Source: Siphonodentalium dalli (Eukaryota > Mollusca > Scaphopoda > Gadilida > Siphonodentaliidae). From it: a stretch of DNA of 64,000 nt. A model generated the notes under the pieces. That model worked only from the letters and a program-made list of their open reading frames with translations, was not told the origin of the DNA and made no database searches. Positions 32,351 to 44,138 of the stretch are shown one piece after another. A program made the translations under genes and the position numbers. The stretch's first letter is position 1, and each line of letters starts with the position of its first letter. The DNA lies in contig CP136067.1 in the NCBI GenBank assembly GCA_032622095.1, positions 125,585,030 through 125,649,029 of the forward strand. The letters run 5' to 3'.

Positions 32351-35030
32351 CACATTTGGTGCCTAGATATATTTGCAAATATATGTCTGTCTGTATGTGT
32401 TCTATACATAACTTCACGGGGTACAATCGAGATGGCACCAATGCGTTCTAACAGTGGTAACTTTTTACGAGGAAGATAACATTTGGTGCATGCTAAAATA
32501 TTAGAATAGCTCATGTTAATAGTATAACACAATTGTGTCCGCCCCATTCAACATAGTTTCCATAAAAAAGTTACAAGATATATGGAAATTTATAGAAGGC
32601 CTGTTCAACAATAGTGGTCACAGTGTGCCGTCAAATATAATTTCTTCTGAGATAAAAGAAAACGGCACATGACTTTTCAGGATCATCCAATACTGACACC
32701 TGACAAGGTTATATCTGCCCAATATACAAAGGATATCTTTCATGTTTAGAACAGACTCGTCGCCTAACATAAACAACTCAAAATATCGCTCTCTGTCGGG
32801 CACATGTAGCTGATATAGAGGCATGGCAACATTTCTTTTAAACTGAGAATAATTAACCAGAATATAGCACAATGAACAGATGAGCACCTGGACATTTCTT
32901 TAAAACATCTATATCTTCATGGAGATATGATAACCAGGTGTCCTCAAAATCTTAGTCAAACCCACTAGATTGGTTCTATACATCTCTATGTAAAACCCAA
33001 TTGTCGTCTTTTATTTTTGCGAACTAATGTGTTTATGATGTTCATGTTATAACGTCTGAAGTATACGCTGTTGTAAATAAATAATTAGTTCTTTATTGGT
33101 GGGACGCATTAATCGCGATAAACAAAATAACAATCGCTCCAATCCGACAAGATGAGCTACTACTTATATTCCATGTGTAAGAATCATGTTTTGTGATGCT
33201 ATTTGGATATATAACTTATGAGAATATGTGTAACGCTTTGAACAAGAGTATCCTCTATTCCCACCATATATCCACAAAATGCAGAGGGTTTCACATCACG
33301 TTAACCTGGGCAATGCCGGGTAACATTGCTAGTATATAGATAAGCGGACATGGAAGCGGACATGTGTGAAAGAAACCAACGGACCGTTTCTAGAAATGTA
33401 TCCGGAAAACGGACAAAGCGACCGTGGTGACGTCAAACATACCATATAAACTCCATGCATGGTTTACCTCCCTTGATGACTCGGTAGGACAGCTGCTACC
33501 GGCGACATTTCACCCACATTTGGTGGACTTCCGCGATAATAAGATATATACTAAGCAAACAGAGCAACATGCTGCCCTTATTAAGCACAAAAAATATCGA
33601 ACAAAATTTGTATAAATTTTTAACTTTAAGTTTGAAAAGTCCCACTAAAACCGTAGAACTATATTTCTAAATGGTGTGATTCGGTTCTCCGATTATTTTA
33701 TTAACACAAAAGTCGAAACGCACGTGTACGTGTGTGTGACACTGTCACAACTCGAACGTCAAGTCTAACAACAGAGTTCTAATTTGCTGCAATTTTGATG
33801 AGTAGCTTGCGAAAATCGTCAACAAAACAACAGCTCTGATTCTCCATTCTGTCATTATGTTTTAGTATGGGAATTGTTCTCAAAGCACATAACAAAATTT
33901 GACTTTGGAGCGATCGGGTTTCGCCATTTTTGCTGGAAATCTCCATGCTATATATATAGAAACAAAGACTGGTACCACCCGGTGACAGAGTCAGAAAGGA
34001 AGTATGGTGCGCTCCGGTAGAGATTACATACCATATAGAACAATGTGATTGTAATGACGATTATTTTTTTTAACTTTTTTTCTAATTTAATAAAAGTTGA
34101 GATGGTGACGGTAATGATATTTAATAAACGTCCTCTGATGGTGGTCTTACATTTCGTTTTTTTTATCGTTAAATTTTCATCGCCAACTGTCTAGTCCATG
34201 GCTATTTAGTTGTCGGAAGAACTAACTTCGTAATAAATCGAATCAATCTTCGGTAACTTTCATAAAACTTTATAACATATAGTGTTAAATCACCGTGTGG
34301 CAGTAATGAGGCACACCCAACAGGTGACATCGATGGATTTTTGAGATTTTAAACCGGTAAATAAAATATATACATATGTTGTTAGTCCGGGAGCTAATAT
34401 GGGTACCCGTGCACCCCCTGGGACTTAACTTCACCCCACTCATCATGTTCCTTATTACATTCCTCAACTTTTAAGCAATGTCATCGACAACAAAAAGTGA
34501 CTGTGTAGACTCCAGACAAGACGGCATCCATCATGGCCGCCGTTTTTCATACGAGACCCTAAGTCAGTTTGATGCAAATTATTGCGGGAAAATCTAGCCA
34601 AATGTATACAAATGTATATATATTGTCTTGCAGGTAAGACATAATGCCACCTTTATAGGGAAAATTTGAACTCCCCATCCATAATGGACAACAAATTGGC
34701 CGCCGGAAGTTGAAAATATGACTTTTTTCCTCAAATATCTTTCAGATCAGTTTATGCTCTTTGGAAATGGTTGAGAAATGTGACTTTATTTTGTATGTTG
34801 TATATTAAATGATAATTTGAATAACGAAATATGCCATTCTTGGGGGTCCTAGCCCCTTCCGGTCGCTCAAAAATTCGATTTTACAGAAAGCGGTATAAAA
34901 TTTCACCAAAAAAAAATCACAATTGGGATTCTGGTCATATTTCAACAAGAAATGAGCAGAACTATGTAATGTAAGTGACGCATGCCATTACCTATGAATA
35001 TTCCAACTCATTGGAACCAAAATTGTTACT
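32351..35030. other. Mostly non-coding, one weak coding trace
   Basis: On the minus strand 32888-32618 encodes an 89-residue stretch (FKRNVAMPLYQLHVPDRERY, FELFMLGDESVLNMKDI) whose composition resembles the C-terminal tail of a LINE ORF2, but no diagnostic motif proves it. The rest, 32900-35030, has no gene; cctgggcaatgccggg at 33304 is a small hairpin. Nothing else was recognised. Confidence 0.35.
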
Positions 35031-35033
35031 TTT

Positions 35034-35093
35034 GTTTGACTCAAAATTGTTTGACTCAAAATTGTTTGACTCAAAATTGTTTGACTCAAAATG
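35034..35093 (+). repeat. 15-bp tandem repeat, 4 units
   Basis: tttgactcaaaattg is repeated four times with the last unit ending in ga. It lies just before the 170-bp duplication. Non-coding. Confidence 0.9.
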
Positions 35094-35154
35094 ACGGCCA
35101 AAATATGGAAAATGGTAGATATTGCCCCAGCGTGTCCTGCATTCACTTACAAGT

Positions 35155-35490
35155 AATATAATATGGATGTTGGGGCATATCTGGGCCACCATGCATCCGA
35201 ACATGACTCCGATATAGCTGGCTAATGTTTTCTCTGCACAGGCTCCAACTTGGGGTTCAAACTTTTAAGGGTCCATCATAGAAAATGTGTATGGGCCTAT
35301 ATACCTTTGGATTCTGTGCATATAATATGGATGTTAGAAATAGCTGGACCCTTCTGTTTGTAAGCATCCGGACATGACTCCGGTATAGCTGACTAATGTT
35401 TTCTCCGCACAGGCTCCAATTTGGGTTCAAACTTTCAAGGGCCCGTCATAGAAAATGTGTATGGGCCTAAACCTTTTGATTTTGGGCATT
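35155..35490 (+). repeat. ~170-bp tandem duplication
   Basis: aacatgactccgatatagct, then ctaatgttttctctgcacag, gctccaa-ttggg and gaaaatgtgtatgggccta, occurs at about 35199. It recurs at 35369 (gacatgactccggtatagct) with few differences. Each unit is preceded by taatatggatgtt. Two and a fraction units, non-coding. Confidence 0.85.
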
Positions 35491-36134
35491 CTGGGTTTTT
35501 ATCGATTAATAATCGGCGACTGGGGTCCATGTTGATGACACATAGAGTTGATTCGCTGTATATTGTGGTGGTCTAGCTAATACCCATCTTTCCATAAGCC
35601 CCCTTGCCCTTCTGGATATCACTATCAATTTCTCTCCATCGCTTCCACTCGTTCGTCCGATATGGAAAAACGCGGAACATATACACAACATCTATCTCTT
35701 TAGTTCCGGGACACAAAATCCGTGCTTCTTTTTACTGCTGTCATCATCTTCAAGGCACTTTTCTCGTTACGTGTTATTCAAGTCGTTTGCATGGCGCGTG
35801 GTTTTCCGTACTTAAGGAGGGCAGAAAATTAAATATATTATAGTTTATATTATAACTTCAAATGTTGATTCAACATTCCATATTTTACTAATAACATAGA
35901 CAAACATTTAAGTGACGTTTGAATCCGGAAATTGATGAGTACATGATGATCGTGCGAATTACCCATAGCTTCCGACAGAATCGCATTTAATAGGACACAC
36001 CTGCAAGCTTGTTAAGTTCAACCTTGTATATATATCTGCAGATAGTTGCCATGTTGTTTTCTGTCGAAGCGGTGAACATATGATGTACGTGCAATTTGTT
36101 CTCCGTAAATCGCAGCTGTAATGGACTACTATAA
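35491..36134. other. 3' flank of the esterase-like gene
   Basis: Downstream of the gene's stop codon on the minus strand. An ATTAAA lies at 35991-35986, about 145 nt after the stop, and could serve as poly(A) signal; no canonical AATAAA was found close by. No other coding signal is present. Confidence 0.35.
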
Positions 36135-36453
36135 CTAAGTTTCTTCCCATATCAAGTTATTAATGTGTTCCAGTATAATATCCAACTTAACGAGATTAGG
36201 CCCCAGCTCCCAGTGAACGCCATCTGTGGCGAATACGTTATCAAAGAGCATGAATAAATCCATAAACGTCCATGACGTGTTCGCCAGACGATCCCGAACA
36301 GCGTTGTTGTACGCTAGGTGGCGTTTATCCGACTGTTTAAGATTAAAGTAGACCAGTGGTTTCAACACACCTCCCTTGTGTGCAGTCACAAAAACAATCT
36401 TGGGCCACACGGCTTGAATTTGCTCCATGTGGCTCAGGACAGGATTTAGTAAT
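36135..36453 (-). CDS. SGNH/PC-esterase-type protein, exon 3 (last)
   Basis: The final coding exon encodes residues 292-396 of the conceptual protein plus TAG (36137-36135). It begins after a strong acceptor, tttctttattacag, and supplies the one base needed to complete the Arg codon left at phase 2 by exon 2. Notable parts are WPKIVFVTAHKGG, a predicted beta strand and loop before the last block, and ATDGVHWELGP. In the latter D368 and H371 form the DxxH motif that provides the general base of SGNH-fold esterases and acyltransferases. A sequon lies at N349. A (TAA)n microsatellite and a LINE tail copy sit directly upstream of the acceptor (36469-36611). Confidence 0.85.
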
Positions 36454-36468
36454 CTGTAATAAAGAAAC

Positions 36469-36504
<36 letters not shown>

Positions 36505-36611
36505 TTGTACTGTTACGATTTTAACTGACAGTCAATACAAACCTACGTATATCCTCATTGAATTGAGAGTGGACAAAGGCCAAATAAAAATAATAATAAT
36601 AATAATAATAA
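36469..36611 (+). mobile_element. (TAA)n run plus truncated tail of the RLE-type LINE
   Basis: A (taa)n run (36469-36504) is followed by ttaactgacagtcaatacaa, acctacgtatatcctc and gagagtggacaaaggc, and then another (aat)n run. This is the 3' UTR of the element at 39400-40868 with nothing else, so it is an extreme 5'-truncation. It lies in intron 2, about 15 bp from the exon 3 acceptor. Confidence 0.8.
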
Positions 36612-36664
36612 CTAGAGGTCAGATTCCATGGAATCAGATATACTTCCATGGTATTCCATCCCAT

Positions 36665-36935
36665 CCCATCCCGACCTGACCTTGGTCTTCAAAATGGTCA
36701 ATCGAAGGTCAAATCGGGTAAAACAGACGGATTTCCACGAAATTTGATACCTATGGCTACTTTTGTCCGGGGAGTCTTTTGGGCGGATCAAGTCGTGACC
36801 CCGACCTGACATTGACCTTCGAAATGGTCAGTTCAAGGTCAAATCGGGTAAAACGAACGGATTTCGACGAAATTTGATACCAAGGAAAACTTTTGTCCGG
36901 GGAGTGTTTTGGACAGGTCAAATCGTGACAATAGG
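36665..36935 (+). repeat. ~133-bp tandem duplication
   Basis: cccgacctgaccttggtctt, then caaggtcaaatcgggtaaaac, gatttc(c/g)acgaaatttga and acttttgtccggggagt, occurs twice, at about 36669 and 36801. Frames on the minus strand through it are repeat-derived. Confidence 0.85.
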
Positions 36936-38589
36936 TTACTTTTATAGTAAAGCGGACATATAGTATATCGGTGAGCATATTCATGCATTTGCCTTGCTTC
37001 TTGATAAGTCCGTTTGAATTTGCGTCTTGAAAAGAGGGTTTGAATTTGAGTAATATATATCACCCGTTACAACGTTATACTCTACCAGGGTTAAACCGTC
37101 CAATCTAAATCATTAAAAAGTGTACTAATCTTGCGTTTAGATACTACTTATCACATCCAGTCGTCGAAAAGTTTTTATCTCAATATCAGATTTTCGGAGT
37201 AATTTTCCCCATGTGATCTTCGGTGGAATTTGCCAAATCTGAACCCACCCGACACAAACACTCCCTTGAGCAGGTTCCGTTTATAGTAGAGCGGTCAAAT
37301 TTTATAGGCATACCGACAGTATACCGACTTACATGCTCCTGCGTGAAACTCGCTCCTACATTAGCCCGTTTGGATTTGGGGCTAAAAACTCGGCTAGTGA
37401 GTAAACCGTTCCATCTGAAAATAAGAAAAACGCCCTCTGGATGCGTACCGTACTACATGTATGTGGATATACGATAAAACCTTTATCACAGTTACTGCCA
37501 TAAATTAAAGTACCAAAAAGAAGGTTTTAATTTATAAACCTGTATCCTAATATAAAGACTCGAGTTATAAAATAATTACCAAATGGCCGACAAACATATC
37601 TCAAATAAAAGCACTAAACACAAATACATAGTCATATATACACGTATTTAGACGGATAATGCTATTGAAAAGTGTCACAAATTTACCGAAATTACATATA
37701 TCGGGATGGATGAACCTGACTTATTCGAATGTAGTTTAGGTAGAGTTACACGTTATAATTATGTTCTCCTTGTGGTATGCATATACGACAGTCCATTTCT
37801 GAGCCTGAAGCTGAATAAAGTTTTTACACTTGAGGTAGTCTGTCCATGGTGACTGGTGAGCAACGGCTCTACAATCTAAATTTATATTTTTACGAATATT
37901 TTGATCACCAAAATGGGACATAGGCGAATGTATTTTATTTGAAGTTCTATCATGCTCGCGAACGTTCTAGAAAGATCACAAAAACGTCGCTATACATGTG
38001 TATCAGGCGTCAAGAATTAAATATAATTCAGAAACATATTCATTGAGGATAAACAATTAATGCTGTGAATGCACGATATGTCGATACAAGCGTTTATACC
38101 AATTGTACGGATTATCTATTATCGCGAACCTTTTCACTGCTCGTATGAGTTTGTATAAATTTTGGGTTCAAAGTTCCAATGGATTTAAAAATTGTTTTCA
38201 GTTTTGTGATCTGCTGCTCACATATATTGTATGGAATGCATTTCATCTGAATCGGAGACGAAAAACATTTCGGTTATTGGAAAGCATATGGGCCCAAGTT
38301 CAAACTTTGAGGGTCCAAATCTCCGCCATTTTCCAACGGATCTGAGATCTGTTTTCAGCGTCGTGATAAGTTTGTAGGGTAGATGTTATATTCCAAGTTT
38401 CATCTGATTCGGAGACTAAATAAAATATTGAACCATAAACCACCCCTCCCCAGAACCACAATACTGAACCGAGACTGGCAAAATTTGGCTCACACCGAGC
38501 ACTAGATAGTCTGGATACTTAGAAGTGTGTCACTATTTGCAATGATTGTCCGTTTTAAAGGAGATAGGGCGACAACCCGATTGTCCCCC
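36936..38589. other. Intron 2 sequence, no feature recognised
   Basis: Two loosely similar segments (near 36945 and 37280, ttatagta(a/g)agcgg followed by cataccgacagtataccg-like words) suggest an old duplication. No exon, RNA gene or mobile-element end could be supported. Confidence 0.4.
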
Positions 38590-39260
38590 AAAAAAAAAAT
38601 TTGAGGGCCCACAACTCTGGTATTTCTACTCAGATTTCAATTTTTTTCGCGGTATTTGATCAGCTTTACAAAGTGAAGCCATACACAGAAATAGACGAGA
38701 TTCGTAACGAATTTTTTTTTTTAATTTGGCACCCCCATCCTATTGTAAAAATATATGTCCAACCCTGTCAAATTTTCTTCCTTGGACTAAGCTGACAACG
38801 GTCAATACGACTACAAAAACCAAATGCAGTTATCTGGAATAATACAGGAGGACAACAGAGTACAATAAAATAGAGGTTTGCCAACTATGGGCGGTAACTC
38901 TTCAGGGAAAGCGCGGACACAAGTTTTTATGCCCGTGGGCAGTAGTGCATATCGAGATGTGCATACGGTCTAATTTTCGATGCTCTGCTTCTTATAATTT
39001 CCGAGATAATAAAATGACATTTTTTCAAATAAAGGGAGATAACTCCTCGGTGAAAGCGCGGACAAAATCGTTATGGGCCATATGGTTAGAACTCATGTAC
39101 CCCAACCTACTTACCAAGTTTTGGTGTCCTACTTCTTGTACTTTTCGAGTAATAGTGATTACAAAAGTGTCAAGTATAATAATAATAATAACAATGAAAA
39201 ATAATCGCAAAAGGGCCATAACTCCGCCAAGAAACATTGGGCGGAAATCGTGATACCATT
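38590..39260 (+). repeat. Bivalve-type 'aaagggagataactcc' repeats
   Basis: Three related stretches, at about 38885, 39035 and 39205, contain ggg(c/a)g(g/a)taactc(t/c)tc and gaaagcgcggacaaa(a/g)t, or cataactccgccaagaaac, followed by strings such as cttcttgtacttttcgag. Separated by 100-170 bp. This repeat vocabulary is one of the reasons for suggesting a bivalve. Confidence 0.55.
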
Positions 39261-39399
39261 ATATTCAGTAAACCTTCGATGCCTACATTCGCTAGAGATT
39301 TCGCGTTCCTACTGCAATCAGTTTCTGAGTATTTCGAAATAAACGGAAAACGACCTCAGTAGAAAAACAATATACTTCCTTGGTTACACCATGGAAGTA

Positions 39400-40868
39400 T
39401 AATTAGAACAAGGCGGTGCGTACAAATATCTAGGTGTCGAAGCAAATGCAGAAGTTGATCAAGGAAAAATGAAAACCATAGTGATAAAGGAGTACAAAAG
39501 AAGAATACGCCAGGTATTTAAGACATAACAAAATGCCAAAAATAAAATAACAGCTATAAATTCCATCGCCGTTCCGGTGTTATCATATAGCTTTGGTGTT
39601 CTGAACAGGTTCTCCAGCGAATGGCCACAGATAGACCGCACAACCAGAAAGCTGTTAGCCGCATATGGGGTTCATGACAGGAAAGCAGATGTAGAAAGGC
39701 TCTACATGCCCAGAAAATAAGGCGGTAAAGGATTGATTGAAATAGAAGAAGCGTTCAAAACATCGATCGTTGGACTTGACAAATACATAAAGTCATCAAG
39801 GGACCTTAACATCAAAGCAGTCGAGAGATATAAAAATACGAAAAACAAACACTTAATAACCAAACAGGCAGCAAAAATAAGAGAAGATCATGACATAGTT
39901 AATCAAACAGCAACTGACGAAACGGCAACTGAACAAGCTAGAACATTAAAAAACCGACTACGAGATAAAATACAAGTAAAAAAGGGAAAACAAGACTAGA
40001 AAGTAAACCTCAGTATGGCCAGCACACTTTGTATATGGAGGGTGAAAACATCGACAAGGCAGCATCATATCAATGGCTTTGCTGCGCTGACATAAAAGCT
40101 GAAACAGAAGCTCATATAATAGCTGCACAAGACCAAGCAATCAATACCAGGTATTACGAATGCAAAACCATGACATAGAAGGTCAACCCTACTTGTCGGG
40201 TGTGTCACAAACATCTTGAGACGGTTGAGCACATCATATCAGCATGTCCGCTGCTCGCCCCGACTGACTACATCGAGCGACATAACAACGTTGCTCGGTA
40301 TGTCCATTGGCGCCTTTGTGAACATTATAACATCACCACAGATAAGGCGTGGTATGAACATCGTCCACCAGCTGTAACAACAAAGGGCAACATCACGATC
40401 CTGTGGGATACGCAGATCCATACAGACCGCACTATATCGTGTAACAAACCAGACATCATCGTTAAAAACCGAGACGATGAAACGTGTCTGCTGTTAGATA
40501 TAGCAATCCCCAGTGATTACAATGTTGTAAAGAAGGAAACCGAGAAGGTTAAAAAATATGTTGACCTGCAGATAGAAGTAAGCAGAATGTGGGGTTTAAA
40601 GACAACAATAGTTCCAATTGTCATCGGAGCAACAGGCGCCATAAGTAAAAACTTGTCTAACTGGCTCAAACTAATACCAGCAACACTATCCATTGGACAC
40701 TTACAAAAAACAGCCCTACTTGGAACATCGAGAATCCTCAGAAAGGTAACATCTATGAAGACAGTTTAGGTTGTATTGTTACGGTTTTAACTGACAGTCA
40801 ATGCAAACCTACATATATCCTCCTTGAGAGTGGACAAAAGTCGAATAAACATAATAATAATAATAATA
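39400..40868 (+). mobile_element. LINE with restriction-like endonuclease, 5'-truncated
   Basis: The plus-strand copy begins after the RT, at GGAYKYLGVEAN (39413), and runs through ITAINSIAVPVLSYSFGV, GGKGLIEIEEAFKTSIVGLD, WLCCADIKAETEAHI and the C-terminal domain to TAG at 40767. A 3' UTR (ttaactgacagtcaatgcaa) and an (aat)n tail follow. This layout, with a zinc knuckle and an endonuclease after the RT, belongs to the R2/R4/NeSL-type elements rather than the EEP-bearing LINEs elsewhere in the window. Stops at about 39526 and 39718 and a frameshift near 39995 inactivate it. Confidence 0.8.
40183..40769 (+). pseudogene. C-terminal zinc knuckle and restriction-like endonuclease
   Basis: This is the longest intact coding piece of the LINE at 39400-40868. 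It starts with TCRVCHKHLETVEHIISAC, a C-x2-C-x8-H-x4-C knuckle, and continues to CNKPDIIVKNRDDE and LLLDIAIPSDYNV, followed by KKYVDLQIEVSRMW. The spacing PD...D with a downstream KxxxY/KKY fits the PD-(D/E)xK endonuclease that such LINEs use for target cleavage. The piece ends KTALLGTSRILRKV. The domain looks undamaged even though the upstream frame is broken, so decay may be recent. It is embedded in intron 2 in the orientation opposite to the host gene. Confidence 0.8.
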
Positions 40869-41279
40869 TATTTACAATCATAGATGCATACCCGCTGTGG
40901 AACTTGAATACAGGACGTTGGGTGATTGAACTCGTGTCATGTGACGACGCGTGCAGGCACCAACTTGGTTTCCATATACATGTATATAGTATACATATGT
41001 ATATGAATGCAACTTGCAAACGTGACACGCCACATTAATACCGCTGACAATGGGGGCTAAAAATACTCTTCTCGTCTGCAAGTGAATGTATAGATATAAC
41101 GAATAGATGATGCATTCTTCATCAAGTTGCACATAAAACATCAGAATAACTTGAATATATAATCCATGCAAAGTACATTTTAAATACCAGATTAAAAAAT
41201 TTAGTAAGATGTAGAACATATAATTATTACTCGACAAAGGTCAGATGCGGAAGGGTGCGATATACTATATGGTACATAG
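40869..41279. other. Intron 2 sequence, no feature recognised
   Basis: AT-rich segment between two LINE remnants. No coding, RNA or repeat signal seen. Confidence 0.4.
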
Positions 41280-42560
41280 CCACTTCGGCAGTCGATCAAT
41301 GCCCAGCATGAGTATGGCGTTTATAAGACTGTAAAGACTGCTCTATCATCCGAACACACTTGCCAGATACAAGCAATGAATAGTCATATGCATACAATAG
41401 CAGCCTAAACTGTACTGCGACCGGAGCATCATTGACATAGAGTAAGAATAATAATGGCCCAAAAGTAGCCCCGACGGACGCCGCAAGTAATCAAATTTGT
41501 GTCTGATTAATGTCAGTAATTTGTGTCAAATTAGTGAGGTAAGCTTTAAACCGATTGCGAGTATTACTATAAAAGCCCATGGCGTGCAATTTGTCTAAAA
41601 GTATATGATGGTCTACCGTGTCAAATGCTTTTTGTAGGTCTATTAATACCATGCATGTATACTTCCCTTGATTCATATGTTCCCGAATATAGTCAGTCAG
41701 GTAAGTCAAAGTGGATTCAGTCGAGAATCCAGATCAAAAACCGGACTGAAATTCATATAGAAGTTCAGATTTATTTAGATATTTCCCTATTTAATTTAAA
41801 AACACCGTAGTACTTATCCACATATCTGTTGTCATATTTGCTCGTTGGCGGGGGCAGTTTCTGTATAAATCAGCATACGAGTATCGCCTGTTTTAAGCAG
41901 ATGTTCGACGAGGAGCAATTTCCTGACTTAGATGGTGTCCCAAGTCTCGTCATGGTCTTCCACCGAGATTTCGAATGTATACCATTATTCTGCTCTATAG
42001 CGGGTTCTTAAAGTACTTCGAATTGGCCTTGTTAATCATATGAGTAACTTTATAACGAATAACTTTGTAATCAGAATAGTTACTTGGATATTTAGAATTT
42101 CTGAATTTTCTCAATAGTTAATTCTTGTCTCTAATTTAATACCAAGAACGCATCATCCATCCATGGTTCCGTACATAATTTGCTCTTACTGGGCAAAAAT
42201 ATTCCATGCCTCTTCAACATCATCATGACTGATGAATTTGATCCAATCCATTTCATTCAGGACCTCACATAATGTTTCCACAGAATAATTCCGGAAGGAC
42301 CTGCATTTTAATAGATTTTGGCCACCCATGGGAATATGCGTGGTGCCTCTGATGGTGTAGGTCATGCAGTGATCACTGATACATATATCTAAAACTCCAC
42401 TACTTGATAAATATGACACAAAAAGTAGGTCAATGATCGTAGCTGAGTTCGCTGTTATTCTCGTGGGCTCATTGATCATTTGGGACAGAATTCTATCTTG
42501 CAGTTTGTGGTCAGAACAACGTATCGAGGGAACATATGTCTTCATTGAAGTTTGTGGTCA
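41280..42560 (-). pseudogene. CR1/Jockey-type LINE ORF2 remnant
   Basis: Minus strand. 42545-42186 encodes the end of the EEP endonuclease (MINEPTRITANSATIIDLLF, GVLDICISDHCMTYTI). The RT follows from about 41760 to 41280: LYEFQSGF, LTDYIREHMNQGKYTCMVLI, DLQKAFDTVDHHILLDKL, then after a break a GPLLFLLYVNDAP-like stretch and LLYAYDYSLLVSGKC. The catalytic F/YADD box is YAYD, so one Asp is lost, and several stops and shifts are present. About 400 bp between endonuclease and RT are too decayed to read. The fragment ends about 150 bp from the exon 2 donor. Confidence 0.8.
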
Positions 42561-42707
42561 CTGATCACTGGTCAGACGAGCTATAGACTAAAAATCACTC
42601 CTTCGTCTATGGACGAGCGTAGCGAGTGTACAGACCTCTGCCTTGTGTTTGTTTGGTCAGACCAGCGTAGCGAGGGGATAGAACTCGGCCCTTGAATTTT
42701 GGCTCAC

Positions 42708-42924
42708 CTTTGAATAATAGCGTTGCTGTCAAACTGGGCCCAAATACCTACACCGACAATCACAAACGTTCCTTCTTTACCAATCAGACGCCGGACCGAA
42801 TTGTTAAAATCGTTTGTCTGTCTCTGATCTGGAACCCATAAACTGTTTGCTGTCACGGTGCCGTCACATATACTTATGTTCTGGCGGAGAAATTCCCTGC
42901 ATTTACTCAAAAGAACGCGCTCCC
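42708..42924 (-). CDS. SGNH/PC-esterase-type protein, exon 2
   Basis: Internal exon of 217 nt, residues 219-291. The acceptor is gctgtgctcag and the donor is gtgagcc (exon ends ..attcaaag). It opens with two bases (gg) that complete the Gly codon started by exon 1 and closes at phase 2, which exon 3 completes. It encodes GERVLLSKCREFLRQ, ICDGTVTANSLWVPDQRQT and GTFVIVGVGIWAQFDSN. The last, with G276, G278 and W280, fits the GxGxW block III region of SGNH/PC-esterase proteins, following the hydrophobic strand FVIV. Sequons occur at N234 and N259. Confidence 0.85.
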
Positions 42925-43721
42925 CTGAGCACAGCGAGATGTTTCAACATTAGTATCACAAGAAGACCAATGTCATAAATGGTAACGCGCTCAAGATCAT
43001 ATATTATATACCCATGATTGTAATTATAGAATATAAAATATCTTAGTTTTGCGAATGACCAACTCAGAATTCCGTTAAAATAACAATAACAACCAGCACC
43101 TAATTAACGAACCGGCGGTCGACTCAGCCGTATCCGACCACAACCCCCAGTGGACTGCAGAACGAAAAATGTATATAACAGTTTAAATATAAGACTTACA
43201 AATTATCTTTTTTATTTCTTTTATTTGTAATTGACATAGCTTGTCACAAACCAAAACTCATCATTATTGACATAATAATGTAAAGGACAATAAACGAAAT
43301 TGAAATTCCCAACTACATCTTTTACCGGACTCAGCCTCCGGTTCGCAGTTCGACGTTTAATCCTATATTATCTATAAATAAAACGCCCAGCGAACCATAG
43401 CTATCTAGAATCTTTAGGACAGTATACACGCGGCGCGCGTAATAAGTATGTTGTATTCATCACAGTACGTAAATAGTATGCGATAAGCAAATCACTCAAC
43501 GACATGTGGATCGTTTTGTGCATATATGGCAAGAAACGTGGTCAAATTTTGTTGGGTATTCGTATTTTTAGGTGCTAACTCCTACATCAAAGTAAAGTCA
43601 AAGATGTATATTCCGGAAAAGCGGTTTCGTCTTTTGATTTCCGAACTGTACATTTATTTACACATTTTCCCGATTCAAAATGGATGACCAAACGCGAAGT
43701 CTGGAGAAAAGGGAGTTTTAA
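42925..43721. other. Intron 1 start region, no feature recognised
   Basis: Acceptor-side end of the 13.3-kb intron. A CG-rich spot (cacgcggcgcgcgtaat) at 43427 stands out from an AT-rich background. No coding or repeat unit assigned. Confidence 0.4.
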
Positions 43722-44138
43722 ACTCGATTCTATAGCAGTGCTATGCTGCTAAACTGCTAAGGAATGACAATATTAAAAAAGAGAGGTTTAAACTTAATTC
43801 TAGCGGTGCTACACAAGGGTTTCAATTTACTTTCAAATTCATTTCAAGCGGTGCTATGCTGCTAAACTGCTAACGAATGAAAATATAAAAATACAAGGGT
43901 TTCAAACTCAATTCTAGCGGTGCTATGCTGCTAACTGCTAACGAATGAATATATTAAAACACAAGGGTTTCATACTCAATTCTAGCGGTGCTATGATGAT
44001 AAACTGCTAACGAATTAAAAAAGAGAGGTTCAAACTGAATTCTAGCGGTGCTACGCTGCTAAACTGCTAACGAATGAAAATATTAAAAAAAGAGAGTTTC
44101 AAAATCAATTCTAGCGGTGCTATGCTGCTAAACTGCTA
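43722..44138 (+). repeat. ~68-bp tandem array, about 6-7 units
   Basis: Units are built from aattctagcggtgctatgct, gctaaactgctaacgaatga and aatattaaaaaaagagag or acacaagggtttca. The count is about six full units plus one shortened. The array abuts the GC-rich array at 44139, whose first unit follows the last gctaaactgctagg. Confidence 0.9.

Noticed and set aside
35034-35093. Short CRISPR-like direct repeats
   Set aside because: Perfect 15-bp head-to-tail units with no spacers; an ordinary minisatellite.
39733-39999. 88-codon Lys/Thr-rich frame as an independent gene
   Set aside because: It is the continuation of the RLE-type LINE (GGKGLIEIEEAFKTSIVGLD precedes it in the same frame).
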